Origin: Oasisia sp. SBJ-2009
Lineage: Eukaryota; Annelida; Polychaeta; Sabellida; Siboglinidae
Direction: 5' to 3'
Length of the DNA stretch: 64,000 nt
Assembly: GCA_964017155.1 (NCBI GenBank)
Contig: OZ024862.1
Location: 29,557,658-29,621,657 of the forward strand
Shown: in pieces, positions 12,606-47,969 of the stretch
Numbering within the stretch: the first letter of the stretch is position 1
Layout: the number at the start of each line of letters is the position of its first letter
Program-made: the position numbers and the translations under genes
The notes under the pieces: model-generated
Databases searched by the model: none
What the model saw: only the letters and a program-made list of their open reading frames with translations
Told to the model about the DNA's origin: nothing

Positions 12606-15600
12606 TGTTTAGCAATTTACAAGATTCCACACCTGCACGCAGGCACGCACATGCAGACTTCTCTCTTTGCTGTTGATCACTGACGGAAACACTCTAGACT
12701 ACACGGAACATATCTAGAACACATTCAGAACGTCAACATAAGAACGACTTATATACTCAATAGAGAAAATTAAGTTAGAATATTATACAATAATTATAAA
12801 TAAATAAGTTGCGCCCTTACATATCCTATAATGTGCACACATGCATATATAATTCAACTTTGTTTCTACAAAAAATACTGACCAGGACGGTGGAGACATC
12901 AGTTCACAGTAGTATTTTAACCTTTAAGCAAGTGTTAAAGAGTAACCCGATAACTTCAAATTAATTGGAAGATCACCAATGAGTTACTTAAAATATTTGT
13001 CAATCAATCAAACAACAACTTTGCTGAAATATGAATCATTATTTGATTGTCATTTTATTTACATAATCCCAAGTGCATTTGCCGAGTCAACGAACTTGCC
13101 CTAGATTCAAAACGTCAGCAAGAGGATTCAAACAAGGAATCTGTGCATCCCATACCAACCACTGCGTTACCATGTTCCATACCACAAATCACTCAGCAGT
13201 AGCCACACAAGGACACAACAACGCTGGACACGATGACCATACCTAGCAATAGTGATGATTCGTGGAGGGGTCGGCAGTGAAACCAGTAGCTGTCTAACCC
13301 CGGCCACGAGTTCACTGATCTCCTGCGTGGAGCTGAAATGCTCCGGTAGCTCCGTATCATCACAACTACACCCAATCTCATGCAGCCAGTTGAAATCCAC
13401 GCTCTTGTCCTTGCGTTGTCTCAAACTCGTCACGAGTTCTTGCAGTGTCACATCTCTAACGTAAAACAATGCACACTAAAACAGGCCACGTTTCTCATGT
13501 TGAAGACCAATTTAAATTGTCCATTATTGTGTACCATTATCTTAACTGAACATCCCTAAACACGAATTGCAAAGAAAAAACAATTTGTACTCATCATTTT
13601 GTAAAGTTAAAAAGTGATGCGTTTAATGTTGATTCAACCATTCTCCTCCATTAATACCTGGTGTACAATTTGTGATCTTTAGAATCCGAAATTGCTGTTA
13701 ATAGCATGAATTTCCATTAACATGCTTCATTCGCTAGGTCATGCCACGATAGCAATATGTTTCCCCCAATGATGCATGGTGATTATCAACCCCCCAATGT
13801 AATGCTTGATGTATTATATTGGACTGTTCTGAACCAATACAACCACACCTTGTATGTATAATTGTATATACAGTGCTTTGAAGATCAATTCAATGCCATT
13901 TAACAACATTTCTGAACATTATTATTTATTAACTGATCAACAGAACATATTGTTGCCTATTATAACTATAATTTCAGACATGAAAATGCTAGTATTATAG
14001 CAACACCAATGTGACTATATTGATATATTTGTCAACTTCAATACTTGTACATCTTAAGGAAGGATTCAGTATGATAAAATAACTTAAATATGGTAGTCAT
14101 TGCTGTAGTTTTTCTTAATATACATTTAAAATTTACTTTTCTTGGCAAATAAGATGATATATATGCAAAACTATTACACAATATCACACAAACCTGTCAG
14201 ATGTAGAAAAACGAACCACTTCATCATTTTGAAGACTTGCAAAGATCTGTTTCAGATGTGTTAGCTGCAAGACTCTCTCTTTGGTACAATGCTGAATTGC
14301 CTATAACAGTAACCATGTCAATGTACAACATTTATAAAGATTAAATGAAAGAATATCTATAATTTCTTTCAACCATTTCAGTACGATAGTCTACTACTGT
14401 GGCCGTACGGTTTGACATTCGAATATGACAGGCCACGATATAACATCAGCTATTCAAATTGTTTTAAGCACAATTATTCACTATGTGGAGACACGTTATA
14501 TATCACCTTTAGCATTGCAATAGACCAGGTAAATGTAATATATTTTTCAAGTAATGTTCCAAATACTGTTGGTTGTGAACTAAAGTCACTGTAACTGCTC
14601 AAACATGGCAACATCCCTGATATTTTCAAATATGGAAATTTAAACCAACTTGTGGGTACTGAATTATTATAGGAATTTGTCACATTTTATGTCCATATAC
14701 ATTATGTATTACCAAGTCAAGATGAAAAGGAAAGACAAAGGCGCCTCCACCAAGTGACACAATTATCCCAAACACAAGAGATGCAAACAGCTACCTCAAG
14801 AGAATCATCATCCGGTCTCTTGTAAACATACAGCTTTTGTATGCAACTGTACTCGTCCTTTGTGTACATGTCTACAAATGGATTTCCGGTTGAAAAGAAG
14901 TCGAGATCAATATCGAGGATGTAACTGCATGGATGATCGCCGTGAAGAATAGACGTGAGGTTGACAGCCGAGCACGGACAGTTGACAGGCGTAGCTTTAT
15001 TCCCGGACTCGTCACCATTGCCATTGATTAATTCATCAGCAGGTGACGTTTTGATATCAGGTTCTTTATGACCTCCAGACTTGTGTGTCAACTTGTCGTA
15101 CTCGGCAACCTTGGCCGAGGAATGCGTCTGTGGATTGACGGTGACAACGTGAAGGGTGAGCAACTTCCTGTTGACTAAATCACCCTCCGGGGCGTACAAC
15201 AGCTCAGCTAGGAAGTAGCTCTCGGTGCACGATACTCTGAAATAAAATACATAAATCTGACTTACAAAAGTATATGATTGACACAAATGATATAGGCCTA
15301 CTTATATTATTGAAGGTTTTCACAATATGAACACAACACGTTGAAGTCTAGCCTCTTTGTAGAAACGCTGAGTTAACACTGAATACAAAACAAAATTTAA
15401 ATAAGCATGACTTTTTATATAGTGTAGTTTTATAGTTATTACTGTATTTTAATCTCATTGTTTTACAAAAAAGAGCTTGTTTGGGAGTAAATGAGATTTA
15501 CAGGATTTTAAAGAAGAAATTTTACACTTATTAATCGATAATCATTCGTGTGAACTAACTCACTTGATTACGCCGGTGTCCTTGTGTTTGCCGACGTAGA

Positions 15601-18600
15601 ACTGTAGTGTCTTGTCTGCAATCTGTTGGCTCCACGGAGGCTTGAGCCACACAATCGTACTGATGTGTCCCGCGTACACAGCCGGGATAATCCAGTTCTC
15701 TATACTCAGGCAGCTGAAAAGTACATCTTATTATAGGTATTAATTTGTTTAAATTTCACATTTTATTGAATTTATTAGGTTTACAATTTTGGCAATCTTA
15801 TTCTCATTTAATTTAAGAAATTATACAAGATTTCACAGTCATAATCACTAAATTATACTTTATTTGTGTACATACTACATTTATAATATAACTTATAGTG
15901 TTTATACAAGACAGACTCTTACCATGGAGACCAGTGTTTAAATAAAGTTTATTATTATTATTATTCCATTTTATGACTTTTAGACCCCAAACTGCCTGTA
16001 TCTATGTGATATGCTATGGTACCAATGGCTTGTATACAATCTTACTTTAATTTGAATCCAAACTTCTGATATACAGTGTTGCTTTCAAGTTGGGCAACAA
16101 AATCACCAAACAAGATTATTCTTTAGGTAAGATTTGGTCTCACTATGTCAAAATATGTAAAGAATTACGTACAGACTGCAACACAGGGGTGGATCCGATG
16201 GTTATCACAAAATAATCTTAAAATGGCTTCATGTAGGTAGCGTCATTGCACACTGTTGTCTATGATAATTTTGGTGGGGGTACCAATACTTAAATGCTGT
16301 CATGTTTTGGACTTTGCATATGCTCGAGACCCCTAAATCTATAATTTCTGAAGTAACTACTACTACTTTTATTCTCCATTATTGTATCTGCATATAAATA
16401 AACACAGTCAACCGCCAGAAGTTATACACATTTCTGAACATCTGTGTTAACTGTTGATTTGTAATTTAGGTAGGCCTACATCCCCAGGAGCCCAAGCAAC
16501 AAATTAAGAACAATACAAACCCCAGGGCCCTCAAATAGATCATGTTTACCGATAAGACTGCCTGTTTCCTCTGCACATCAAGGATAGATGGATAAATGAA
16601 CGTCAAATGTATGTGTCGAACCTAAATAGTAGGTGCTTATCATAAACATTGTCAGCCGGCAGTGAAGTCGGTATCAGCAAATCTGGGTGCGCATCAAAAT
16701 GGATGAGTGTATTGTCTTGGAAGGGTAGCTTCTTTGCACCAATCTGTCGGTAGATATACTGCAAAGCCTACAACAGCAGCAGGTAATGTAATCCTGTCTG
16801 CAGTCTGCACTGAGATGGTGATGGGATGGGATATCATATCATGTATGCACGATTCTAGTTACAAATCAAACAGTTCAGTTTAATAATATAAGGGTAACGA
16901 TGCTGAGAAAGGAGACACATTGAGTATAACAAATACTAGGCAATTCTATTAGTTGGATTTGTTATCAATGTTGTTTAGCAGTGACGTTGGTAAATTGTTA
17001 TCATGCACAATCCTGTGGTTTGCTGATCTCAAACACACCAAAAACAAATATCTACAAATATTGCTGAACACAAACAGGACCGTGGTGCTGAGAATTCACT
17101 TCATATAAAGTCAAATTAATGACAATAAAGCGCACGTCAAGCTAGGCATCCATTTCTGTAATTGCCAGAACAAGCACTGGAAAAGGTTGGAACGGACTTA
17201 AAACATTTGTATGTGCTTTGTGTGAAATTTGTACTTTATGTAATGCTGAATAGAGGTATAAATTATAATGTGACTCATCTGTTAGCATGACAACAATTAT
17301 ACAAAATAAGGAGATTTATTAGCGATGGAATGATGTTCGAACAGGGTTCAACAGGGGATATGTGCGATGGAACGATGATGGAATGTCAATGGTACTAAGT
17401 GAGGGGCTTTGTTATGGCTGTTCCATGTATTGCACATACCCCCTATTTTTCTACCATCAAGGATGATGAGTAAAAATTCATTAACAAGGTCTTCTCCCAC
17501 TTTTGGAGCCTGTTGAGGTCCTCCTGCAGGCGCATTGCGTCTTCCTCGCCACTGATTCTGGCATACAACAGACTGTCATCTGCAAATAGTTTGATCTGTG
17601 ATAATGCCGTCTGGCATATAATTGAAAATACCAGAAACCGCAGTGGTCCCAACACAGTGCCCTGCGGGGCGCCTGATACGGCTGGACCCTCTTTGGATGT
17701 TTTGCCTTTTATGAGAACTGTTTGGGTATGGTTTTGGAGGAATTATATCAACCAGTTTAGGGTGCTTCCAGACTCCGTAATATTGTAATTTGTGTATTAG
17801 TCTTCTGTGGGGTACTTTCTCGATTGCTTTGCTGAAGTTGAGGAGGATGCAGTCCATGGATTGTTCCTATAAGTTGTGTTTCTATTGATCTGTGTTTTCT
17901 GAAGCCATGCTGGGTGTCTGAGAGTATGTTGTGGGTATCAAAATGTGTCATCTTCTTCTTCCATTATTAAATGACCTCCGTCAACTTATTGACCATGATT
18001 ATCATTGGTTTATAGAGTTGTCCTTCTCTAGAATTAGTGAATCCACTAGAGGTTACACATTTACCCCCTGTGTGGGAACTTTTACTTCATCTGGCATAGA
18101 CACCACCAGCATTTAATGTCTCTTCTGAAAGAAACAGGCAAATGTGGGGTGAATGAAATTGCCTAAGTTTCGAAACGGCGGCAGGTGGGATTGAACAATT
18201 GACACTGCGTGACCGCCGCTCATGATGTGGGAGCGGATTAAGTTCTAGGAATTTGCACAAAACTTAGCCTAAGACTTAAGTTATGGAGATGGGGCGGTAG
18301 TTTCTGCTTTTTTCCACCCAGATAAATCCGATAAATACACCTTTATCTTATTCATAATAATATCCTGTCTACAATCTCAAAGTTAGGGACCGGCAAATCC
18401 GCTAGGGGCGCGTCGGTAGGTCGGTTGAAATTTGTGTCCACTGGGTTTTTCTGCTCATGAGGGGAGGCCCAGGGAAACTCCTTTTAAGAGCCTCGTATTA
18501 ATCGTATGACGGTGAAACCACATTTTTCTGAGACCCAAAATGACAGAGAATGCGGCCGTGTGAATTGCAATATTTTAGATGGGTTATTTAATTTTGATTT

Positions 18601-19540
18601 TTATGAGTGAATATGTGCTATGTTCGAATAATTATATCTTCGTAGCACACGGAGAAAGTTTTCTGAAGTTTGGATAGTAGTTAGATGAATATTTAGTAAG
18701 AAAACCCTGAAAATTTCATATAACTCATATAAGTAGCGCATTATAGCTAAATTGTTTTTAATTTACCACCCATTGTCGTGAGTGCGCTGATGCAATGACG
18801 GCCATCTTGGAGTAATCTAATATCCGATTCTAATCTAACTGCATCTTTGAACACGATAATATTTCAAAAAGATATTTTCGTGTTAATAAATATCTAAAAA
18901 TATAATCTTTCTAATGTGGTTAATATCCTTAAATGTATAAGTTTATTTGAGTATCGTATCACTAATATTGGCAAGTGAACGTGGGCTACACAGAACGCTG
19001 TGCAGGCCAGAGCCGAGGGTACAGATTTGGTACCGTATTTGGAAATTTAAATGTGCCGTATTTTACTGCTTAAAGATATTTAAAATCTGTAAACGGTATA
19101 TTGTTATCTATTATACATACAATCGACATGCACCATCATAAACGTGGTAAATCTATTTTGATTTTTTTTGCCGGTCCCTATCAAAGTAACAAGTCAAATG
19201 AGTTACACTATAGTATGCCATTATTCAACGATAAACGAAGTACAAATTTCACTTGATGCACAAAGATATTCCAACCCGTTCCAGCGTTTGTTCCAGCAAT
19301 TACAGAGCCCCTGTGTCCCTGTCACTGACAAGACTACCCACAACATATTACTGAAATAGATAACCCAATAACTTTTCGAGCAGCAATCACGAACCTCCCC
19401 TTCACAACACCCAATCACAAGCTCAAACAAATAAGCTCAAACAAACAAACAAACAAACAAACATAATACCAAACGCATGCGCACAAAAAGCACTACAAAC
19501 TCCTGCGTTAGCCCAAGCTTGGGGTGTTTGGAGTCAATAA

Positions 19541-19607
<67 letters not shown>

Positions 19608-19807
19608 CGACCTAAGCTAAGACAGTCAAGTCTCAAGAGCCAGAGGCAGAGGCAGTTTTGCAATGACATGTGGGCGACAATACACCTGTTTCATGTATCG
19701 ACATGTTTTAAGCGAATGTCAACTATGAATTTCCCTAGATTTTGTTAACATCTTATACGTACATCATCATGGTCCTCTACAATGTAAATGGGTATTTCAT
19801 GCGACAT
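12296..19807 (-). CDS. C5orf22: UPF0489 family protein (C5orf22 homologue), 7 exons
   Basis: Coding exons on the minus strand: 19807-19763, 16767-16622, 15713-15564, 15236-14795, 14300-14194, 13455-13243, 12476-12296. They total 1284 bp with every phase matching, giving 427 residues (the human protein is about 442). The N-terminus starts [15 protein letters not shown]. Conserved blocks: [10 protein letters not shown] (residues 37-46), [14 protein letters not shown] (exon 3), LDIDLDFF (221-228), and [17 protein letters not shown] across the last junction. The region between about 145 and 205 is variable and low in conservation, as in homologues. The molecular function is unknown; the DAHxD and DIDxD motifs resemble metal ligands of arginase/deacetylase folds (inference). 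The large first intron holds a retroelement, a SINE and a TIR element. It is transcribed divergently from PRMT5. Confidence 0.93.
17443..17960 (-). mobile_element. degraded non-LTR retrotransposon (reverse transcriptase fragment)
   Basis: Minus-strand fragments in several frames give a reverse-transcriptase order: [14 protein letters not shown], then [20 protein letters not shown], then a [15 protein letters not shown] stretch, then [15 protein letters not shown] (the catalytic ADD is kept). Frames change between fragments, so it is not functional. It sits in intron 1 of the UPF0489 gene in the same orientation. A CR1/Jockey-type lineage is likely but cannot be fixed from this piece. Confidence 0.75.
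18013..18232 (-). mobile_element. tRNA-derived SINE, copy 1
   Basis: Shares with 23653-23908 the blocks TTCTCTAGAATTAGTGA, TTACACATTTACCCCCTGTG and AATTGCCTAAGTTTCGAAAC, in the same order. The tRNA-like head (at the high-coordinate end, minus strand) is more eroded than in copy 2. Confidence 0.7.
18384..19180. mobile_element. 797-bp non-autonomous DNA transposon with 14-bp TIRs
   Basis: TAGGGACCGGCAAA at 18384-18397 is exactly mirrored by TTTGCCGGTCCCTA at 19167-19180. The flanks TCAAAGT (18377-18383) and TCAAAGT (19181-19187) are a perfect 7-bp target duplication. No transposase is encoded. It lies in intron 1 of the UPF0489 gene. The superfamily is uncertain: hAT normally gives 8 bp, while some others give 6-7. 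Confidence 0.85.
19542..19602. repeat. (TA)n microsatellite
   Basis: About 30 TA units, 160 bp from the end of UPF0489 exon 1, inside its first intron. Confidence 0.97.
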
Positions 19808-19958
19808 TTTAGAACATGATCTAGCCGATTGGGATAGCGGCTTTTTGAAGCCACTGCAAGTCGCCATCTTGAAAACATGCCCGCAGCGACGATTCACCTC
19901 TGGTACCATTGGATGAAATTACTTTGCTCACGCACGTGAGAACTTATTTTGTGGCAAA
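19808..19958. promoter_or_regulatory. bidirectional promoter between the UPF0489 gene and PRMT5
   Basis: The two start codons are head to head with only 151 bp between them, so both core promoters must overlap here. Visible elements: GTCGCCATCTTG at 19860-19871, which on the minus strand is the YY1-type CAAGATGGCGAC; an E-box CACGTG at 19933-19938; and a second ATGGCG core at the PRMT5 start codon itself. No TATA box is evident. The motifs are read by eye and binding is inferred. Confidence 0.7.
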
Positions 19959-35960
<16,002 letters not shown>

Positions 35961-36586
35961 ATGAATTGACACATCGATCACAACTGTGTGAAGCTAGCTG
36001 ATATGTCTAAGTGACACTTGGCAAAATAGACTCCAACAACAGTGTGGCAACATTAGTACTGGTGTGGTAGAGACAGATTTACCCCAGTGACATTTCCACC
36101 AACCATGTACCAATTGTTGACTCTGGTAAACTAGAAAACAGCGCTTTTAATTAATTGGAAGTGTAAAAAGTGCATACTGTCAATCATGTGGTGTCAAAGA
36201 AAACTGTTTGTTTATTTTGTTATGTCCATCCAAACCTAATGCTATACGTGGATGATATATCGTACAGTTTGACAGCATACTTAATATGTTGCAGATTTGC
36301 ATCGTTTTATTTGCCGCACTCCAGTGTCTCCCTCTATTGAATGACTTCCACATCACATCTAGCAGTAGTCCTTATTGTTACTATAAAAAGAAAACTGAAA
36401 TATGAATATTTTCCGTTGTGTTTATCATTGATATTGTCCGTTGCATTATTCTGAACAATAATTTGCCAGAACTATTAATTTCACCTCACTCTTGTCAAGG
36501 ATGAGTTAATAAGACTTGATTTTTTTATTAATAGTTATTTCTTATTAGCAGTGACTGTTAATTATTACCAGACACAATTTGACCAC

Positions 36587-36592
36587 AATAAA
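36587..36592 (+). terminator. likely PRMT5 polyadenylation signal
   Basis: AATAAA, 627 bp after the PRMT5 stop, followed by T-rich sequence. Confidence 0.5.
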
Positions 36593-36792
36593 CTGTTTTA
36601 TACCAAAAATATTTTGAAGCCTTTTTATTTTGTTATTATGACCAAAAAATTGTATGTCGCTTTGTGAGTTTGGTTTGTAGCACTAAACTACTTCGAACGA
36701 ACATTTGTTGCAACACACAAACCTTTGAATGTGTAGACAGGATTTGTTATTGAGGTATTAGGTTGTTCAGGTGAATAAAAAAAAATTAAGCT

Positions 36793-38628
36793 GCATGGTA
36801 AGTGAGATGTGTGAGTGATATATTTTATTTCACAGCAGAAATGTTAGAATGCAGGGCCCTAAGAACCTGGCAATACAGGTTGTTTAGCAAACAGTCTATT
36901 TTGGAGATCAGTCATAAGTAACTCTCCTCTGTCTCTGTCTGTCTGTCTGTCTCGCTCTCTCGCTCTCTCCGTTTCAAACAAACACGTCAGCAGATGGCTG
37001 AAATGATGCTTCTCCAAAGCACTCTTTTTTTCCATTTCTTTCCAAATTGTTCCATAATTCTTTTGTTCTCACCTGTAGATCTCTGGTGGTTTTGGGGTCT
37101 GCCTGTGTTTTGCTTCCTACTGGGGTCTTGCTGTAGTTTTCTATTGGAGGTGGTGTTTAATGCATAGCCACTACAATAAGCTATAAATGGTAATGCATTT
37201 TAGCTTAACTATTTCTACTAGAAATATTTAGTTTGGTGTTGATAAATGAAACGATAAACAATCTATGCAGTGTTGAATAATTATGAAATGTGTTTGTTGA
37301 GTCTGTAAAGGATGTAATGGCAAGTTCTCATGTGACAGATATATCCAATCCTTAGGATTACTCAGAGCTTTTTCAAATGTCCCTGGAATACCTGTACAAT
37401 TGAACATCATCTTGGTTTCTCCAGGAATAATTAACCTATGTTGCGTTTATTTTACAGAAAGCATAGAATAGTCACCAAGTACCAAACAGGTACCACTGTT
37501 TATAGCCAGGTACTCATTCATGCAGCTGTGTCAACTGTTACCATTCCATAAGTTTTATATCAGCTTAAAATAGTTTATGCATAATTGAATTCCAGCTACC
37601 CTGTAATAAGCATGTCAGTCATCCTCACAAGACAGGCCCGGCAGTTTGCTACGCAAATATACCTTGGTGGCAATGTTTTTTGTCAAAGCAGCAAATGATT
37701 ATACAAGTAGTGCCACCTGTCGGATTAGACATGAACAAACGGGACAATAGTTCAGCAACTGTCCGATAGGGTGTAATAGGGTGTGATACTACCGGTGCGT
37801 TTATGCGATGTCTATATTTTTTTGCATTTTACCTAATATATTCGATGACATTGCAGTCACATATTCCATATTATGATAACGCGTAATCAAGTCAAATATA
37901 GTTAATTTTCATGTTTACTCCTTTTTGCAGCCGTACTGTAACATCATTAACAAGGCTTCGTGCATAAAAGACTGGGCGATATTTGGGGCCCTTTACAGTG
38001 ATAATAGCTATTTCCACTCATCTACATCTACTGTATAACCGCGATTGTTGAATAGCTACTACTATTTCAACAACGCATGATGCTAATTGTGTAACGTGAA
38101 CCCCAAACATACTTACTGAAAACTAATACAAAATATTTGTTTCTTTTCAAAAATGGCACATGAGATGAAAGACAAAGAAAGCCACATCTACTTCACTTCA
38201 GAATTATTTATTTGACACAAAATACACATTAATTATTATATAAATTAACTTATTAGCATATTGAAATGTATGGTCATTTGGACTCTCATTAAGGCATATA
38301 TGCCGTTAACATGAGAATTACCCTGTATGTGTGGTGTGTGTGCGGGGTCTCCCTGTGTGCGTGCGTGTGTAACTGTATAATGTAGGTATGTATAATATTA
38401 ATATAAGGCTAATTATATTACAATATATGAAATACTAAAGAAGGACGATTTGATATATTCATGAACAGCATCATATCAGTTGTTATTTTGGACATCCTTT
38501 GGAATTGTCCCAATCAGCAATCATAACAGTACTGTAGTAGCTATGGTGATACTATAGCAATGGCTATCCCCAGTATGTTCACATAATGACAATGGATAAT
38601 AAGTGCTTTGCTTTGGGTTTATTTGCAG
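36793..38628 (+). other. intergenic; should contain the RNMT promoter and 5' UTR exon
   Basis: No coding block is recognised. A CTGT/CTCG simple tract lies at about 36930-36970, and a SINE fragment near 37507. RNMT's first coding exon begins at a splice acceptor (38627-38628), so a non-coding exon and promoter must lie upstream; I cannot place them. Confidence 0.4.
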
Positions 38629-38649
38629 AGCCTAAAATCCGTTGCAAAG

Positions 38650-46828
<8,179 letters not shown>

Positions 46829-47684
46829 ATAGACGCCTCACTTTGGTGGAACTAGTGCATCTGGTACATTTTCAGCATTTTCATCTTCTTTACCAAATGC
46901 TGTATTGGTGGTAGAAAGTAGGTGAAGATCTGTCGGTAAAAACTCCAGGGAGCACAAACTTGTCTTTATGCAAGCAACAATGCTAGTCTGATATATGGAA
47001 AAGGCCAAATGAATAATGTTTGTTTATTGTAGGAACTGAAGATTCAGATTTGCTTGGCAGAATGCGTTAAAAGGACGCATTTTGCATTCCATAGTGTAAT
47101 GTCAGTCCAAACTACTTCCTTGACATCAGGTTGGTAGAGAAACTTGTCTATGTCTTTCATATAACCTTGTTTTCTTTATTTGTAAATTAATACAAATTTG
47201 CCTTGGCCTGGCTACAACGTAACACAATAGTTTGATTTGTTGTAATAGACATTCCAAAGAGTTACCTGATCTGACAGAAAAAGTTGTTGAACAGCCCGCT
47301 TCGAATATATTCAAACCTAGATTTATGCAACGTCAGCAATACATCTGTTATGGTAATGCCATTACATATACTGACTACTGAAGTGGGTGGCATGTTTCCC
47401 TTTCATTTTATTCACAAGCAAATCTGTATGATAGATTTTGCAAACAACTGTGTAAAGCAAAATCAGTTTACAATACAATAGACTTCTCACAAGATGTCCC
47501 AGATTATTTCTGTAACAGAAAATTGTAGAGAACTGTTCCCGTTATAATTTTGGTCATATCCCTATTTAGGTAATTTTATGTAATCCTGTGGAAACCTAAA
47601 CAGCGAGATTCTACTGTACACAGTCTGATTTATCGACTGATTCTAGGTTTATGCAAACTATCAAACAGATTTGTTTGTTGATAA

Positions 47685-47690
47685 AATAAA
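47685..47690 (+). terminator. possible RNMT polyadenylation signal
   Basis: AATAAA about 860 bp after the RNMT stop. No earlier canonical signal was noticed. Confidence 0.35.
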
Positions 47691-47857
47691 AGGGAAACAT
47701 ACCACCCATTGCAGAAGTTATTATTCACACATGTTGCCTGCAAATACATCTAAAAACTGGTGGAAAGCGGCGTCAAAATGTAAAACAGCTGGTTAAAATG
47801 TTTTTTCTTTTCTTGCGTTATATTTGTAATGTGGCTTATGTTGGCATATGTATATAT

Positions 47858-47969
47858 TTTGTTTAACAAAGTCATACATGAGATATTTTGTTTTGGAGTT
47901 TTAACACACACATATATGTGTTAAAACTCCCGAAGCAAAATATCTCATGTATGACTTTGTTAAACAAAG
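47858..47969. repeat. near-perfect 51-bp-arm hairpin
   Basis: The left arm 47858-47908 and right arm 47918-47969 are inverted copies around a loop of about 9 bases. Outer blocks TTTGTTTAACAAAGTCATAC and ATGAGATATTTTG match exactly. The only differences are near TTTTGG versus TTCGGG, where the changes would form G-U pairs in RNA plus one unpaired base. It could be a tiny foldback MITE or a small-RNA precursor. Confidence 0.8.

Noticed and set aside
18005..18240. Coding exon opposite the SINE
   Set aside because: The short frame here matches the repeated SINE body, not a protein family.
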